Below, one piece after another: positions 36,642 through 48,961 of a stretch of DNA of 64,000 nt. The notes below the pieces were generated by a model that ran no database searches, was not told where the DNA came from, and saw nothing but the letters and a program-made list of their open reading frames with translations. The stretch's first letter is position 1, and every line of letters begins with the position of its first letter. Both the position numbers and the translations under genes were made by a program. The stretch is from contig CAJJDO010000003.1 of assembly GCA_905183005.1 (NCBI GenBank), forward strand, positions 475,623 to 539,622. The letters run 5' to 3'. Source of the stretch: Paramecium pentaurelia (Eukaryota > Ciliophora > Oligohymenophorea > Peniculida > Parameciidae).

Positions 36642-38754
36642 ATGGGATATTTGAACGATTAAGGAGTAACTTATGATTACTTTGAATCTTTGGCATTTTA
36701 ATAGATGCTTAAAGAAAAAGGAATAGTGTAATTTTTGAGTTTGTTAAAAATCTTTGGGAAATTCTAATTACATGAACATTAATTTGAACATCTCTCAGAT
36801 CCTAATGTGAAATAAGTACAGACTAAAATGTAATTATTCTGGGGTGATGAATTTGAAGGTCATGTTATTAAATTGTATGATGATTAGAAATTAGCACTTT
36901 TGAACCCTAATACAAGTAAATATAATATAGATTAATATAGGTGGCTTATTTTAAAGTTTAGGTGAAGAACAATAAAAAGTTTTACCATTTGTAATATTAC
37001 CAGAATTCGGTGCTTGGATGATTGAATTAACTCCAAATAAACCATATTAATGCATGTGCTTCAATTTTGATTAAGTCTTAATAAACATGAGAAAGAGAAT
37101 TTAAACACTCTAAAGCTATTTACCATAAGGAAATTAATATTTACTTATCCCTGTCTATCCAATGATGGGAGTTGGTAGATTTACAACAACTGTTGAGAGT
37201 GATTTAACAGCTTCTATGATTGAGAAGATCAGAAGTCAAACAAGTTATATAGAAGGAACTCCAACTTTGTAATAAGATGAAAAATAATTCCAAAATGAAA
37301 AATTGATTTAACCAGCAACACCATATAAAGAATTACCAGTTGAACCTATTTGTAATTACTTTTCTTAAAGTATATACTTTGATGATAGAATCATTAATCC
37401 TCATCCTAGATATTCAACTTTAGCTTAGAATATTAGATTAAGAAGAGGATCAAAAGTTGAAATCAAAATACCATTGTATATTGATTAAAATACAAAAATA
37501 GAATAGAGTGAATATGAACCAAATCCAGGGTATTTCTATTATTTTATTATTATTAGATATATAACAATGGATCATATGGGTTTTGGAATGGGAAATTGTG
37601 CACTCTAAACTACTTATTTGAGTATTGATATAGATCATGCAAGATTATTGTATGATTAATTAGCTGTTTTGGCTCCTTTATTTGCAGCCTTAACTGCAGG
37701 TAGTCCAATATATAAAGGAAAAATATCTAATTGGGATACTAAATGGGATTGTTTAGAAATGTCAGTTGATTGTAGAAGTGAAAATGAAAGAAATTCTTAA
37801 AATCCAAATTATATACCAAAATCAAGATATTCTTCTATTTCATATTTCATTTCTAATGATAAAATGAATTTAGAAGAATACAATGATCTTAATTTTCCAA
37901 CTAATGAAGAAATTATGAAATTTGCTAAATAAAAAGCAAATGAAATGGAAATACCTTTAGATGATAAATTACTTAGACATTTAGGAATCCTATTTTTAAG
38001 AGATAATATGGTTATGTTTAAAGATAAAATACATATTGATGATAATACAGCTCATTTTGAAGCAATCTAATCTAGTAATTGGAATTCTGTCAGATTTAAA
38101 CCACCTCCTTCTTATAATTCAAAAATTGGATGGAGAGTAGAATTTAGAACAATGGAAATTTAATTGACTGCTGAAGAAAATGCTGCATGGTCTATAATGA
38201 TACTTATGATTGTTCGATTGTTCTTTACAGTAATTTATTATATTTATCTTTAGAACTATATTCCAGTTAATTTTTATATGCCTTTATCACTTGTTGATGA
38301 AAATATGAGAAGATCAAAAGAAAAAGGAGCTATTTTAAATTAAAAATTCTATTTTAGAACCAACTTCTAAGAATATGGTTCTGCTACTATTGAAGAATTA
38401 ACTTTATAAGAAATATTTTTTGGTAAATAAGATGGATCTTTTATTGGAATAATAGGATTAATTTACTAAAATAGAAATGTTATCAATAAATAGTCATGTG
38501 CAGAAAAGGAAGAAAACATTTATTAAAAAAATAAAAAACTTCAAGATGAAGTTATAGAATTTGTAAGAAACAAAGTTAATGGAAATACAAAAACACTTGC
38601 TTCTTGGATGAGAGATTTTGTAACTTCACATCCAAATTATAATTAAGATTCTATAATTACACATGAAATTAATTTTGATCTCATTAAAACACTCACTGCT
38701 ATTAAAGATAGATAAAAAGAGGATCCCCATTTTCCCTTAATATTTAGTATGTGA
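36642..38754 (+). CDS. GCLC: Glutamate-cysteine ligase, catalytic subunit
   Basis: First, rate-limiting step of glutathione synthesis: ATP-dependent joining of Glu and Cys. 686 residues (human 637) after two introns (25 and 27 nt). Characteristic blocks are LFWGDEFEGHVIKLYD, LPEFGAWMIELTPNKPY, YPMMGVGRFTT, FDDRIINPHPRYSTLAQNIR and RRGSKVEIKIPLY. They continue with ITMDHMGFGMGNCALQTTYL, LYDQLAVLAPLFAALTAGSP, HIDDNTAHFEAIQSSNWNSV, RFKPPPSYNSKIGWRVEFR and SWMRDFVTSHPNYNQDS. Order and spacing agree with eukaryotic GCLC throughout. The second intron sits just before the MGFGMGNC block. Confidence 0.97.
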
Positions 38755-38837
38755 TTTTATATATTCAACTAAATTTATTATTTATAGCTCATTTAATATT
38801 TAATATGGTTTATATTAAGACGAAATTCTATATATAA

Positions 38838-39949
38838 TAGTTTTCTATACAAAAAATTTGAACTCATGTAATTTAATATTGCTTTTCAAAATTCATAAAA
38901 AGATTTGATATTAAATTTTCTTATTAATTCTTTCAACTAGCCTGACCACCATTTTTAATTATAAAGACCCTTTTTAAAAGCTTTATCCATAAGTTATCTA
39001 TATAAATACGAATATTTATATATTATTCAAGATTAAAAAAAAATGAAGTATTTTTTTAATATAAGCAATCTGTTAATAATTTTTTTAAATAATTTTTTCA
39101 ATATTTTGGATTTATAAATTAATAATTCTCTATAATATAAAATTTAATAAGATTCAATAGTTGAGGATTATGAATTTATAAAATAAAATTTAAAACCTTC
39201 AAAGTTTAAAAGACCCACTTATTAAGTTTTGCAACTCACTTTTATTATTATTTAAGTAAAGAAATATTGTTTCAACTTTGATAATTTAAATAGTGCTTTA
39301 AAAATTAAAATATGAATTTATTAATTCTAATAATCTTCTTTGTTTCTACAAATTCAAGATGAAATCATCTACAAGTTTATTTAAATATCAAATTAAAAAA
39401 ATGAAGATATATTTAGTAACACACAGAAATAAATCATAATAATGTTTGAACACTTTCTTGGCTCTAGATAGTCCAACCACTTACTTTTCTAATTTATTAT
39501 ATTTATTTTTCAATTTTTTCATTTTAAATTGAATTAGTAAATTTCACTTATTCACATTAATAACTTGTTTTATTTAGTCTCCTTAATGTTGGACTTGCTT
39601 TTTCTTTATTAATAATTTAATGATGAGATAAGCAATTTTATATACTCTTATTTTTAGGCTACTATAGATTAATAATTTCTTTAGGTCGAGATTTCTGAAT
39701 ACAAAATTTTCTTTCAATTATATTGTTAACTTATTTCTGATTATCCTAAAAGATTAATTAAGTAGGCAATTAATACTCAATACATGGTATGATTTTTCGA
39801 ACCCTTGAAGGAGAATTTTACTCAGATTAGATTTCTGTTTTTTTTTTCAAAGGTTCAATAATTCTATCTATAAAATTATATGAGATAGGTGTAACTTAGG
39901 TTGTATTTCGAGTTATTTTATTTAATCTTAATAGTTTGGATGTAAGAGA
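38838..39949. repeat. Direct repeat, copy A (1,112 bp), ends at single N
   Basis: Appears identical to 39951-41062 (offset 1,113), as checked by eye. It ends at the N at 39950, the same arrangement as at 13752. Confidence 0.94.
39434..39949 (-). pseudogene. Duplicate 3' fragment of the hypothetical gene at 40547-41317
   Basis: Carries the same last 172 codons, including the TGA, and stops at the N. The 5' end is missing. It is best explained as the artefactual copy in an unmerged contig overlap, not a biological paralog. Confidence 0.8.
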
Positions 39950-39950
39950 N
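39950..39950. other. Single N: contig join
   Basis: Lone ambiguous base between two identical 1.1-kb sequences. Second example of the same join pattern in this window. Confidence 0.85.
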
Positions 39951-41062
39951 TAGTTTTCTATACAAAAAATTTGAACTCATGTAATTTAATATTGCTTTTC
40001 AAAATTCATAAAAAGATTTGATATTAAATTTTCTTATTAATTCTTTCAACTAGCCTGACCACCATTTTTAATTATAAAGACCCTTTTTAAAAGCTTTATC
40101 CATAAGTTATCTATATAAATACGAATATTTATATATTATTCAAGATTAAAAAAAAATGAAGTATTTTTTTAATATAAGCAATCTGTTAATAATTTTTTTA
40201 AATAATTTTTTCAATATTTTGGATTTATAAATTAATAATTCTCTATAATATAAAATTTAATAAGATTCAATAGTTGAGGATTATGAATTTATAAAATAAA
40301 ATTTAAAACCTTCAAAGTTTAAAAGACCCACTTATTAAGTTTTGCAACTCACTTTTATTATTATTTAAGTAAAGAAATATTGTTTCAACTTTGATAATTT
40401 AAATAGTGCTTTAAAAATTAAAATATGAATTTATTAATTCTAATAATCTTCTTTGTTTCTACAAATTCAAGATGAAATCATCTACAAGTTTATTTAAATA
40501 TCAAATTAAAAAAATGAAGATATATTTAGTAACACACAGAAATAAATCATAATAATGTTTGAACACTTTCTTGGCTCTAGATAGTCCAACCACTTACTTT
40601 TCTAATTTATTATATTTATTTTTCAATTTTTTCATTTTAAATTGAATTAGTAAATTTCACTTATTCACATTAATAACTTGTTTTATTTAGTCTCCTTAAT
40701 GTTGGACTTGCTTTTTCTTTATTAATAATTTAATGATGAGATAAGCAATTTTATATACTCTTATTTTTAGGCTACTATAGATTAATAATTTCTTTAGGTC
40801 GAGATTTCTGAATACAAAATTTTCTTTCAATTATATTGTTAACTTATTTCTGATTATCCTAAAAGATTAATTAAGTAGGCAATTAATACTCAATACATGG
40901 TATGATTTTTCGAACCCTTGAAGGAGAATTTTACTCAGATTAGATTTCTGTTTTTTTTTTCAAAGGTTCAATAATTCTATCTATAAAATTATATGAGATA
41001 GGTGTAACTTAGGTTGTATTTCGAGTTATTTTATTTAATCTTAATAGTTTGGATGTAAGAGA
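39951..41062. repeat. Direct repeat, copy B (1,112 bp), begins at single N
   Basis: Second copy of 38838-39949. It continues at 41063 into the unique 5' part of the gene at 40547-41317. Confidence 0.94.
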
Positions 41063-41317
41063 TTGATTATGATCTTTTGGTTCTAAATTTGAAGATATAA
41101 GTATCTATGGTTTTTGATAATCATCCTATTTTTCTTACCCTGTAGTTTTTATATATTTAAATTAGCTATTGCTTCTTTCTTTTGATCGTATTACCTCTAA
41201 GATTTGACGTATTGTAGTTATTTAGGGTTGATTTAATTTATAAGGTTAAAAATCTATTAATTTTTATCTTTAGTTGAGAAATTGACGAGCTCTCCTATAA
41301 TTCTCTTGATAATACAT
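40547..41317 (-). CDS. Hypothetical basic, Gln-rich protein
   Basis: 256 residues, no intron required. It begins MYYQENYRRARQFLNQRQ and ends IQSQESVQTLL before TGA at 40547. Lys/Arg/Gln/Asn-rich with segments such as RQILEVIRSKERSN and ERKFCIQKSRPKEIINL. No recognised domain; probably largely unstructured. Its 3' two thirds lie in repeat copy B. The start is 57 bp from the stop of the next minus-strand gene (41375-41764). Confidence 0.65.
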
Positions 41318-41374
41318 TAATTAACCAATAATAATTATTATAATAATTAGTTTTGAACTAAATATAACAAAACA

Positions 41375-41764
41375 TCAATCATGAATACTGAGAGTATAGG
41401 CAGAAGCTTTATTATTATTGTAGGAATACAATTCTCTAATTTCAGGTTGAGATAGATTATTTTCATTTTTTTTTAATGCTTACTTTTAGAATATTTAGGG
41501 TAACTTATTTATTTATCTTGGTCTAAAGAAGGCATCTTTAGCTCCAGTTAATTTAAACTTTTTCTCATTATTATTAATAAATTAAAGATTATTGTGGTTG
41601 TTTCCTAACTTAATCTTTGGTAAAACTAATTTAGGTTAATCTTCTTCAATTTATGTGAGTACTCTTCTTCTAGTATTGTTAAATTAAGGTGTTTCCATAT
41701 CATCAAGAGATATTGTGTTACTGCCTTCATATAAACTTGCAATTTTTGTTCTTTTTGGAATCAT
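41375..41764 (-). CDS. Small hypothetical protein
   Basis: 129 residues, no intron. MIPKRTKIASLYEGSNTISL, then LTQIEEDQPKLVLPKIKL and KLTGAKDAFFRPRQINKLP. Basic and Asn/Gln-rich; no known domain. A 31-nt GTA...TAG stretch overlaps its stop (41347-41377), but splicing there does not join the next gene's frame, so two separate genes are given. Confidence 0.55.
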
Positions 41765-41996
41765 ATTTTGTATATTATATTTTATATTATATATTTATTT
41801 CCTAAAATATTGATAGAAATGGATTCCCTATATTTGTATGTAAAAAAATAGATTATTTAAAATGTTAACTTTTAAGGTTCTTGTGTTTATTAATGAAGAA
41901 GGATAGAATCCATATATGTCTTTATTCAAATATTACCAAGATATACTAAATCATTTTTTTTAACGATGACAATTAAAATTTTAATTATATAAAAGA

Positions 41997-42499
41997 TCAT
42001 TTTTTAACATTCATTAATGTTTTATTAGATTTCTTAACTATTTTTTATTCAACAACAGTTTTTATTTTATTAACTTAATTCTTGAAATTATCAATTTATG
42101 AATTTTATAATGTTTTGTTCTACTTTGCCATCTATATCATGGATTATGTTTATTATATTTGATCATTTTACTGTTAAATTAATTATGAATTTTCTAATTT
42201 CAATTAGTTATTCTCCTAATTAACCTTTTCTAAACGAATACGCAATAACTCTAATTTATAATCAAAACTATCCTTCATATTTTAATGTTAAATCCTAGAT
42301 ATTTCTACTCAAAATTTATTTACTTTAAATCATCTAATTCTTCTTCCAATTAATGAATGTTTTCTCTTGAGGATTTAGATCTCATAGTATTATAAGATTA
42401 GAATAGTTCTTTTAGCTCAAATTCTAATTTTAGATTTCTCTACTTCAATTATTGTAGTTCTGTTAATAATATTGCTTTATCTTAATACATTTAATTCAT
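41997..42499 (-). CDS. Small coiled-coil protein
   Basis: 157 residues with one 29-nt intron. Start at 42499 (MNQMYQDKAILL) or, in the same frame, 42490. Heptad-rich almost throughout: LTELQQLKQRNLKLEFELK, NIHQLEEELDDLK, KLELLRIRLEKVNQENNQL. The tail is basic (KKSNKTLMNVKK). The start is only 23 bp from the start of the divergent F-BAR gene. Function unknown. Confidence 0.7.
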
Positions 42500-42522
42500 T
42501 TAATGGAATTAATTAAAATTAA

Positions 42523-44677
42523 ATGAGTATTAAATAACTAGCTACAAATTTCGATGTTCTATATCGAAGAGTTAGTGATAGAAGTAAAGTGACTGAAATC
42601 TTATTGGGATAATTATTTGAGCGCTCTGAAGCAGAAGAAAAGTATCACAAAGCTCTTGAAAAAATCAGTGGGTAAATGCAAAATAGTGGAGGTGACATTG
42701 ATGATTTATTAAAGGGAGTTAAAATTGATTTAAATCAAAGAGCACAATATTATAAAGTAATAAATCTATGATAAAATAGCAATTTAATTAATCTTATAAA
42801 CATGATGTTGAACTAGCTATAAATAATCTTAAATAAATCTAATGTCAATTTAAACCTTTGATTCAAGAAGTCTTGAAAATGGATAAGGAAATAAAAGTTG
42901 CTTTGGATAAATATGATCGATAAAAGGATAAAACTTTTAGAGCTTCTAAAGATTATGAAGAAGCTGCCATTACTTTGGAAGCATAATGTTGGAATAAAGA
43001 ATGTAATCCTGAGTCTAGATCTAAAGCTTAAGTTAGGTTAAATCAATAATTAGTTTTTAAATAAGAGAATGAATCAGCTCTTAGATAAGCTGCTACTATC
43101 TATAATAATTTAGTTTAATCTTATAACACTTTATTATAAAATGGAATCTAATAATTAATATCTTAACATAATCAAATCTTTTCAATTGCAAAAGTAAATA
43201 TTTATTAACAATATATATCTAGGATATCGTAATGAAAATTTTAGTCTATGAAATTTCCAAAACAAGAAATCTATAATATGATAGTGAACAATTTTTTAAA
43301 GAAGCTGAGAAATATTTAGATCCTTAGAGTGATCCTCTTGCACCTGGACCATCAAGCTAAATTGGAATGACAAAAGAAAATTATCCTAAGGTAGATTCTC
43401 AACAAAATTCTTCTTTTTTAAAAACCATTGCAGATTAAATATCCTTAAGTCATCGTTTGAATATTAAGAGAGAAACTGTTTCATTATAATAATTAGAAGT
43501 TGCAGATGAATTTGATTTAATATTAGCAAATTAACAATTTATTGAAGATTTAAAAGAAGTTTCTATCAACCTCATCAATAAAGTTAATAATAAAAATAAA
43601 TCTAAAAATAATGAAGATAAATAACCAGCTGGAGTTTAGGCTATGGTTAATAGGTATAAAGATTAATATGGAGAATCATAATTAATTAAGATATATAGCT
43701 TTATTAAGCATATTATTTAAAGTACTCAAGAATAACAAATTAAAGGATGGAAAAATATACCATCAATCGAAAATAAGGTCTTAGAAGAATAATTAGAATC
43801 TAAGTTTTTTAGAGAACTTGGTTGTATTATTTTAGAATCATTTAGATAAGCAGGGTAATTTTTTTAATTATTTAGATGTTCTCAAATAAGCTAATTTGGA
43901 TTCAGAAATATTATCACTTTTACTTAAAAATTATTGGAGATTTCTTAGAGGGAAGGAGAATTGATATTAGTTAAAAGAATTATTACTATGATTTCGACAA
44001 TCTATACTATTGATGATAAAGAAAAGAGATTTTTCTTATAGGATAGTTTAATATCTATGCCTATATGGAAATAAATTGATTTATGGGAAGGGGTCATATA
44101 TACTACAATAGAGGCTGAAATAGATAAATCTGCTATGAAGGATTCTGCACAATTTACAAAAGAATAAATATTTAAAGATAAAAATGTCATTTATTCTAAT
44201 TTATTAAGTCTAACTTTAAATATGATTAATTTTAAGTAATAATAAAATTGATTAAAAATAGAATTGATAAATAAGAAATTAAGAATGTTTTGAATAAGTA
44301 TGCAAGAGTTTTTTAGCTTTTTGAATTATAAACTTAAGAGTTATTGAAATTTGCTGATAATGATGGTAAAATTGAACCAAATTCAAAAGTAAACTCATTA
44401 TCAGTTTTATAATCTTTGTATTACTAACCTTAAGCTAATTCTACAATTTAAGGACCATTAGGCTAAAAAAAAGTAGTAATATTTGATAAGAAAAATCCTC
44501 TGTCATCAAATTTAACGGTTCAAAAGACTGGAGGAAATTAAGTTTACTTCTCATAAGATACTCCTACTCGAGAAACAATATCGCCTCAAATATCCCCATA
44601 ATAAAATAATTAATAATAACAATAGTAATAATAATAACAATAGCAATAATAATAATAACAATAACAATAACAATAAC

Positions 44678-44754
<77 letters not shown>

Positions 44755-44982
44755 GCAACAATTTAACCTTAAATATAATAATAATCTATTTTATAAAAAG
44801 TATTTACTCCTTAAAATTCAAACAATCAATAAGTCTAATAAAATATTCCAATATAATAATAATAATCTTAATAGATACCTTAATAAGCCCAATAAGTTTA
44901 AGATTATGAATAACCAAAAATAAGATATAATTCCCATCCATTAGAAGCTCCAAAACCTAATAATTAAAAAAAATAAAGTTGA
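42523..44982 (+). CDS. F-BAR (FCH) domain protein with polyQ tail
   Basis: 786 residues after four introns of 21-29 nt. The N-terminus matches the FCH/F-BAR start: LYRRVSDRSKVTEILLGQLF, ERSEAEEKYHKALEKI, then a helical bundle with EAAITLEAQCWNKECNPESR to about residue 280. F-BAR dimers bind and bend membranes in endocytosis and cytokinesis. The middle (residues ~300-620) is helical with no recognised domain; an FCHO- or Hof1-like partner region is possible. The C-terminus contains 48 Gln and further Gln/Pro-rich sequence; no SH3 domain is visible. ATG 42523 is very close to the divergent coiled-coil gene. Confidence 0.8.
44611..44754 (+). repeat. Polyglutamine tract, 48 codons (TAA/CAA/TAG)
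   Basis: In the frame fixed by both flanks the run reads TAA, CAA and TAG only, all Gln. The 3' two thirds are pure TAA. Standard-code reading on the other strand gives a meaningless poly-Ile ORF. Confidence 0.9.
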
Positions 44983-45040
44983 TTTTCTATAACATAACAA
45001 AATAATTAAAATACACATTGCATCATATAAATATTATTGA

Positions 45041-46891
45041 TCAATCTAATTTTTCTGATTTTCTTAATGCTAAAAGTGCATAATTTCCAACAACAACTAA
45101 TGGTACGCTTAAGATTCCTAATACTGTGATTGTTTCAATCAAATTTAATTTAATCCAAAATAGTATTAACACAAAAAATAAAACTAAAATAAGAGTTAAA
45201 AACAGATAAACAATGGTTGAATTATCTTTTGGTAATCTTTCAAAGCTTAAGTTCAAATTTGAAAGGAGTTTGAGGAAAAATAGAAATGCAATTACAATAA
45301 CAACAACAAAGAATGAAACAAACTAGATTAAAATAAGATATTTACAAGGAATGGAACTTCAGGTTATTCTTGATTGAATTAATGTACAATTTCTTAGGGC
45401 AATTTGTAGTAGCTGTCATTTTAGAAAGTTGTTTAAGCTTAAAATTTAGTATCTATTTTTAGGAAACTCCATCTTTTAGGTATAACGTTTGAATCGGCTA
45501 GAAGTAATTCCACCTAATAGATTGCATTGAGTGGTGTAATATGATCAGGGTCCCCAAAATCAATAATACCATAATAGATGTTTCTTTTTGTATCATACTC
45601 AGCAAACACTTATGTAGAAGCAGAAGGATATTAAGGATGATTTAATCTAATGGCAACTTATGATTTAATTTAATTTTTAGTCTACTTAAATAAAATAATT
45701 ACTTTAATAATGATATGAAGGAAGCTCTTTTCATTTGCTTTAAGAATTACAGGATAAAGCTCTCCGCTTTCAACACTATGATGGAAGTTTGGTTTTGAAG
45801 TTTTGGAATCAACAATATCAAACATGACTTCTTCAATCTCAACTTCTTGGAATACTTTGATTGTGTATTTTAGCTTAAATCTTAGATTGGTAATCTTACA
45901 ACATAATTAGAGAAATGCAATTCAAAAGGAAGTAAACCAGCTTATTAAATTTCAAAATAACCACTAAAATCTTTAGATTTAATTGGTGTATAGATTAAAT
46001 GTTCTTATTAATTATTGATTATAGCATAAACTTCTGTAGGTTAAACCTTTTCCCCTTTAAAGTTGACAAATTTCACATTAATTTATGTTTTCATCTTGTT
46101 AATTTAGTAATAGTCTTAGAAAATGGGATATATGATTGTATTAACTTAATTCAATTAAAATAATTTAGTAATCCAATATTATTCGTCAATAGATCCCAAG
46201 ACTAAAGTTCTTTAGTAAAGAAAATTGATAATTGTTTATTGATAGATCTAATTTCGGAGAATATCCTATAGTTTTGGATGAATATTGGTTATGTTCAAAG
46301 TAAAAAATGAGAACAATATTTACGCAGTTACTGCAGCTGTATTATCTCTATCTAAAATTGCTGTGACTCCGTCATATATTTCTTAGAAATTAAAGAGGGC
46401 TTCTTAGATTCCTTCATGAACATTTTTGCCATTGCAAATGGTGGCAAGGTGATATACTTGAGCTGCAGTTTTATAAGAGTCATCTTATTTTTTAAGCGAA
46501 GGTTTTGCTGCACCTCCTACTGTAATAAATTATTCCAATTTGGGACATAACCCATTTAAAAGTGAATTATAGTAGATTGATTCGAAATCATCTTAATCCA
46601 TTTTTGGGTAGTCAATATTAAGGTCTGCCTGACATTCTTCCAAAAATGATGATGCAAGTTTTGCATAATATGCATCTTGAGTTGTTGTTAAAGTGTATTC
46701 TTTTAACCAAGTACAAACCTTATTAGAATAAATTTATATACTTAATCTTGATCCACGTCAACTGACAAATCAGAAGCTATTGACAATTAATATGCTAATT
46801 TTTTGAGGGAATCTGGTTTGGCCACAAATAGATTTTACTTGTATTTAGGAAATGCAAAAACTGTGGTGAATAGGAGTATTGCTATGATCAT
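45041..46891 (-). CDS. Ribophorin II-like subunit of oligosaccharyltransferase (Swp1/RPN2)
   Basis: The product would support N-glycosylation of nascent proteins at the ER membrane. The start MIIAILLFTTVFAFPKYK is a signal peptide. The luminal part has a region like RPN2's N-terminal helical repeat (ACTY-like CTWLKEY, ESIYYNSLLNGLCPKL, TAAQVYHLATICNGK). The C-terminus has three hydrophobic segments. The last two, VYLFLTLILVLFFVLILFW and IETITVLGILSVPLVVVGNY, followed by a basic end, correspond to the RPN2 membrane end (YWTQLNMFQTLKYLAILGS-type). About 590 residues; one 23-nt intron near 46723-46745 and at least one more are implied. The family assignment rests on topology and partial motif similarity. 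Confidence 0.65.
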
Positions 46892-47233
46892 TAATTAAAT
46901 TTATATGGAATCTATTATAATAATAATAAAATGAAATCCTTCAATATTTACAATATTTTTTTGTTATTATATGTGTATTTTCAGTCTCTTTTTATAGATA
47001 ATTGATGGATAAGATTTCAGTGTTAATTTACATTAATTTTCATGTATATAATTATTAATTTCAAGACCCTTCTTTTATCTAAAACAAACTATGATTTTAA
47101 GTAAACACAATAACTAATAGTAGTTATGAATAAAATTTGTAAATTAATAGAATATAAAATTATCATTCCAATTATTATTATAAGTCAGCTCTCTTCTTTC
47201 TTATTCTCCTCTCCTTTCATAATCATTGTGATT

Positions 47234-47955
47234 TCAATTCATCAGGTTAATTTTTGGATTAGATTTAGGCATCTTCTATAACTTTTCTAATTCTTCTTGA
47301 ACATTATAAGGAGCATAAGGATAGGATAAAATTTTATTAATTCTTATTTCCATTTCAAAAATAGATGGTATATATAATCATTTGACTTTCTTATTTTTTT
47401 ATGCTAATAATAAAATTAATAGCTCAAAGGTTATTCTTCTTAATTTGTAAAATTTTAATGATTTTCCAAAATATCTTTGTCATCCAGTTTCCTTCATTTT
47501 ATTCTAATGCTATATATAATATTATAATTATGTTTATCATCTTTATTTGATTAGAATATCTCAAGTTTTAGATCAGCCTCTTTCATTTAATTAAGTTCTC
47601 CTTCTTTTATAGAAGGATCTATATAAAATAAGATTCTCCATTAAATTAAAATATTTGGAGGTAAATGAACCCAATCATCCAAAATAGATAGTACTGCTGA
47701 TTCAGGCATCTTGAAATACTATAGATGATAAGATCTGTTATGTTTGATGAAATGGCTCAAATCTTCAAAATCAGAAAAATTTAGATTATTTTGGATTGTG
47801 TACTTTATGCTTTATATTAAATTTTCTCTTTCATTGAGTAAAACAGTTCGCAAAAATGATAATAGAGCTTTTTACCTTTGTAATTAGAATCAAATATATT
47901 TTTAATTGAATATCTATTATCCCAATCTGAATGATAATTAAATTTAAATAATATA
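47234..47955 (-). pseudogene. Probable gene relic, unknown family
   Basis: A protein-like sequence can be followed on the minus strand: FLRTVLLNERENLIQSIKY, HFIKHNRSYHLQYFKMPES, SILDDWVHLPPNILIQWRIL, then RYFGKSLKFYKLRR and ILSYPYAPYNVQEELEKLQ. It needs changes of frame near 47890 and 47500, and in-frame TGA codons occur at about 47476 and 47383. No GT...AG intron of normal size fixes these. Quality therefore looks like a decayed gene, possibly a lost whole-genome-duplication paralog. Alternatives are unusual introns, sequence errors, or (less likely) TGA read as selenocysteine. It abuts the start of the proteasome gene. Confidence 0.5.
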
Positions 47956-47958
47956 AAA

Positions 47959-48890
47959 ATGTAATACTTTGACAATTATTTGCAATCCAAAGGTGGATAT
48001 GACTATACAAATGCCAAGAGGTACAGAATTGATTAATTGAAATCTAAGAAATGAATTGATGAAAGCTTAAGGATTTAAAGAAATGCCATTTACAAAAACT
48101 GGAACAACAATAGTTGGTGTCTTATTTGATGGGGGAGTAGTGATGGCAGCAGATACAAGAGCAACAGCTGGATCAATAGTAGCAGATAAAAATTGTGAGA
48201 AATTGCATACCTTAGCTCCAAATATCTGGGCTGCAGGAGCAGGTACTGCTGCAGATTTACATCATTAATGTGCTCATTTTAATGCTAAACTTAAACTTTA
48301 GAGACTCAATCTAAATAGATAAAGTAGAGTCAATGAAGTGATTACTAAATTAACATCAAAACTCTTTCCTTATAGAGGTCAAATTGGTGTTGCTCTTATT
48401 ATTGGCGGAGTGGATTGTAATGGACCACAATTGGCCTCTGTCTCTCCTCATGGAAAGTAAATGATTATTATTAATTTATTAGTTATGTTTATCATCCATT
48501 TTAATCAATGGGTAGTGGATCTCTTGCAGCTCTAGGAATTCTTGAAGCCAAATTTTAAGATGGTCTTACAAAATAATAAGCTATTGATCTTGCTATCGAA
48601 GCAATTGAGGCTGGTATTTTCCATGATATGGGGTAATTTATGATTATAATATTTTAGATCAGGTAGCAATGTTGATGTAGTTGCAATTACAAAAGAAGGT
48701 GTTGATTATAGAAGAAATATCAGATAATATAATGCCAAATCCCATTAGAAATAAATACCATATCCATTCCCTATCAATAATACACGTAAAATAGATTATT
48801 AGATGTTTAGCTGCTTTGAGGAAATATGAATTTAATTTTGAGAAACAAGAACTTACTGAAGTTGGATAAGAAATGGAGATAGTTGAGTGA
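47959..48890 (+). CDS. 20S proteasome subunit beta2 (PSMB7 type)
   Basis: 275 residues after four introns (28, 26, 25, 25 nt). The propeptide MQYFDNYLQSKGGYDYTNAK ends at KTG, and the mature protein starts at Thr40 (TTIVGVLFDGGVVMAADTRA), the catalytic nucleophile. Asp and Lys of the active site are in ADTRAT and ADKNCEKLH. LGGVD-like IIGGVDCNGPQLASVSPHG, MGSGSLAALGILEAKF and GIFHDMGSGSNVDVVAI follow, as in trypsin-like beta2 subunits. The C-terminal arm (PALRKYEFNFEKQELTEVG) also fits beta2, where it wraps beta3. The start at 47959 is chosen because it restores the usual beta2 propeptide in frame across the first intron. Confidence 0.95.
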
Positions 48891-48961
48891 TATATTTAAA
48901 TATAATATTATATTCATATGTATATCACTTAAATACTTATTTAATTGAAATTATTTAATTA

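Larger units (their letters stand above)
38755..40546. other. Non-coding stretch including duplicated segment
   Basis: Runs from the end of glutamate-cysteine ligase to the TGA of the gene at 40547. Part of it is counted twice because of the 38838-39949 / 39951-41062 repeat; the true spacer is probably about 680 bp. It is very AT-rich with no recognised gene except the duplicated fragment at 39434-39949. Confidence 0.6.

Noticed and set aside
41347..41377. 31-nt GTA...TAG segment that might join two neighbouring genes
   Set aside because: Splicing there lands in a frame different from the well-supported downstream frame, whereas a clean ATG at 41317 opens it.
44564..44761. Apparent poly-Ile ORF on the minus strand
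   Set aside because: It is the complement of the polyQ tract of the F-BAR gene.
47383..47476. In-frame TGA codons read as selenocysteine
   Set aside because: No selenoprotein family match and no SECIS-like structure noticed. Additional frame breaks point to a relic instead.
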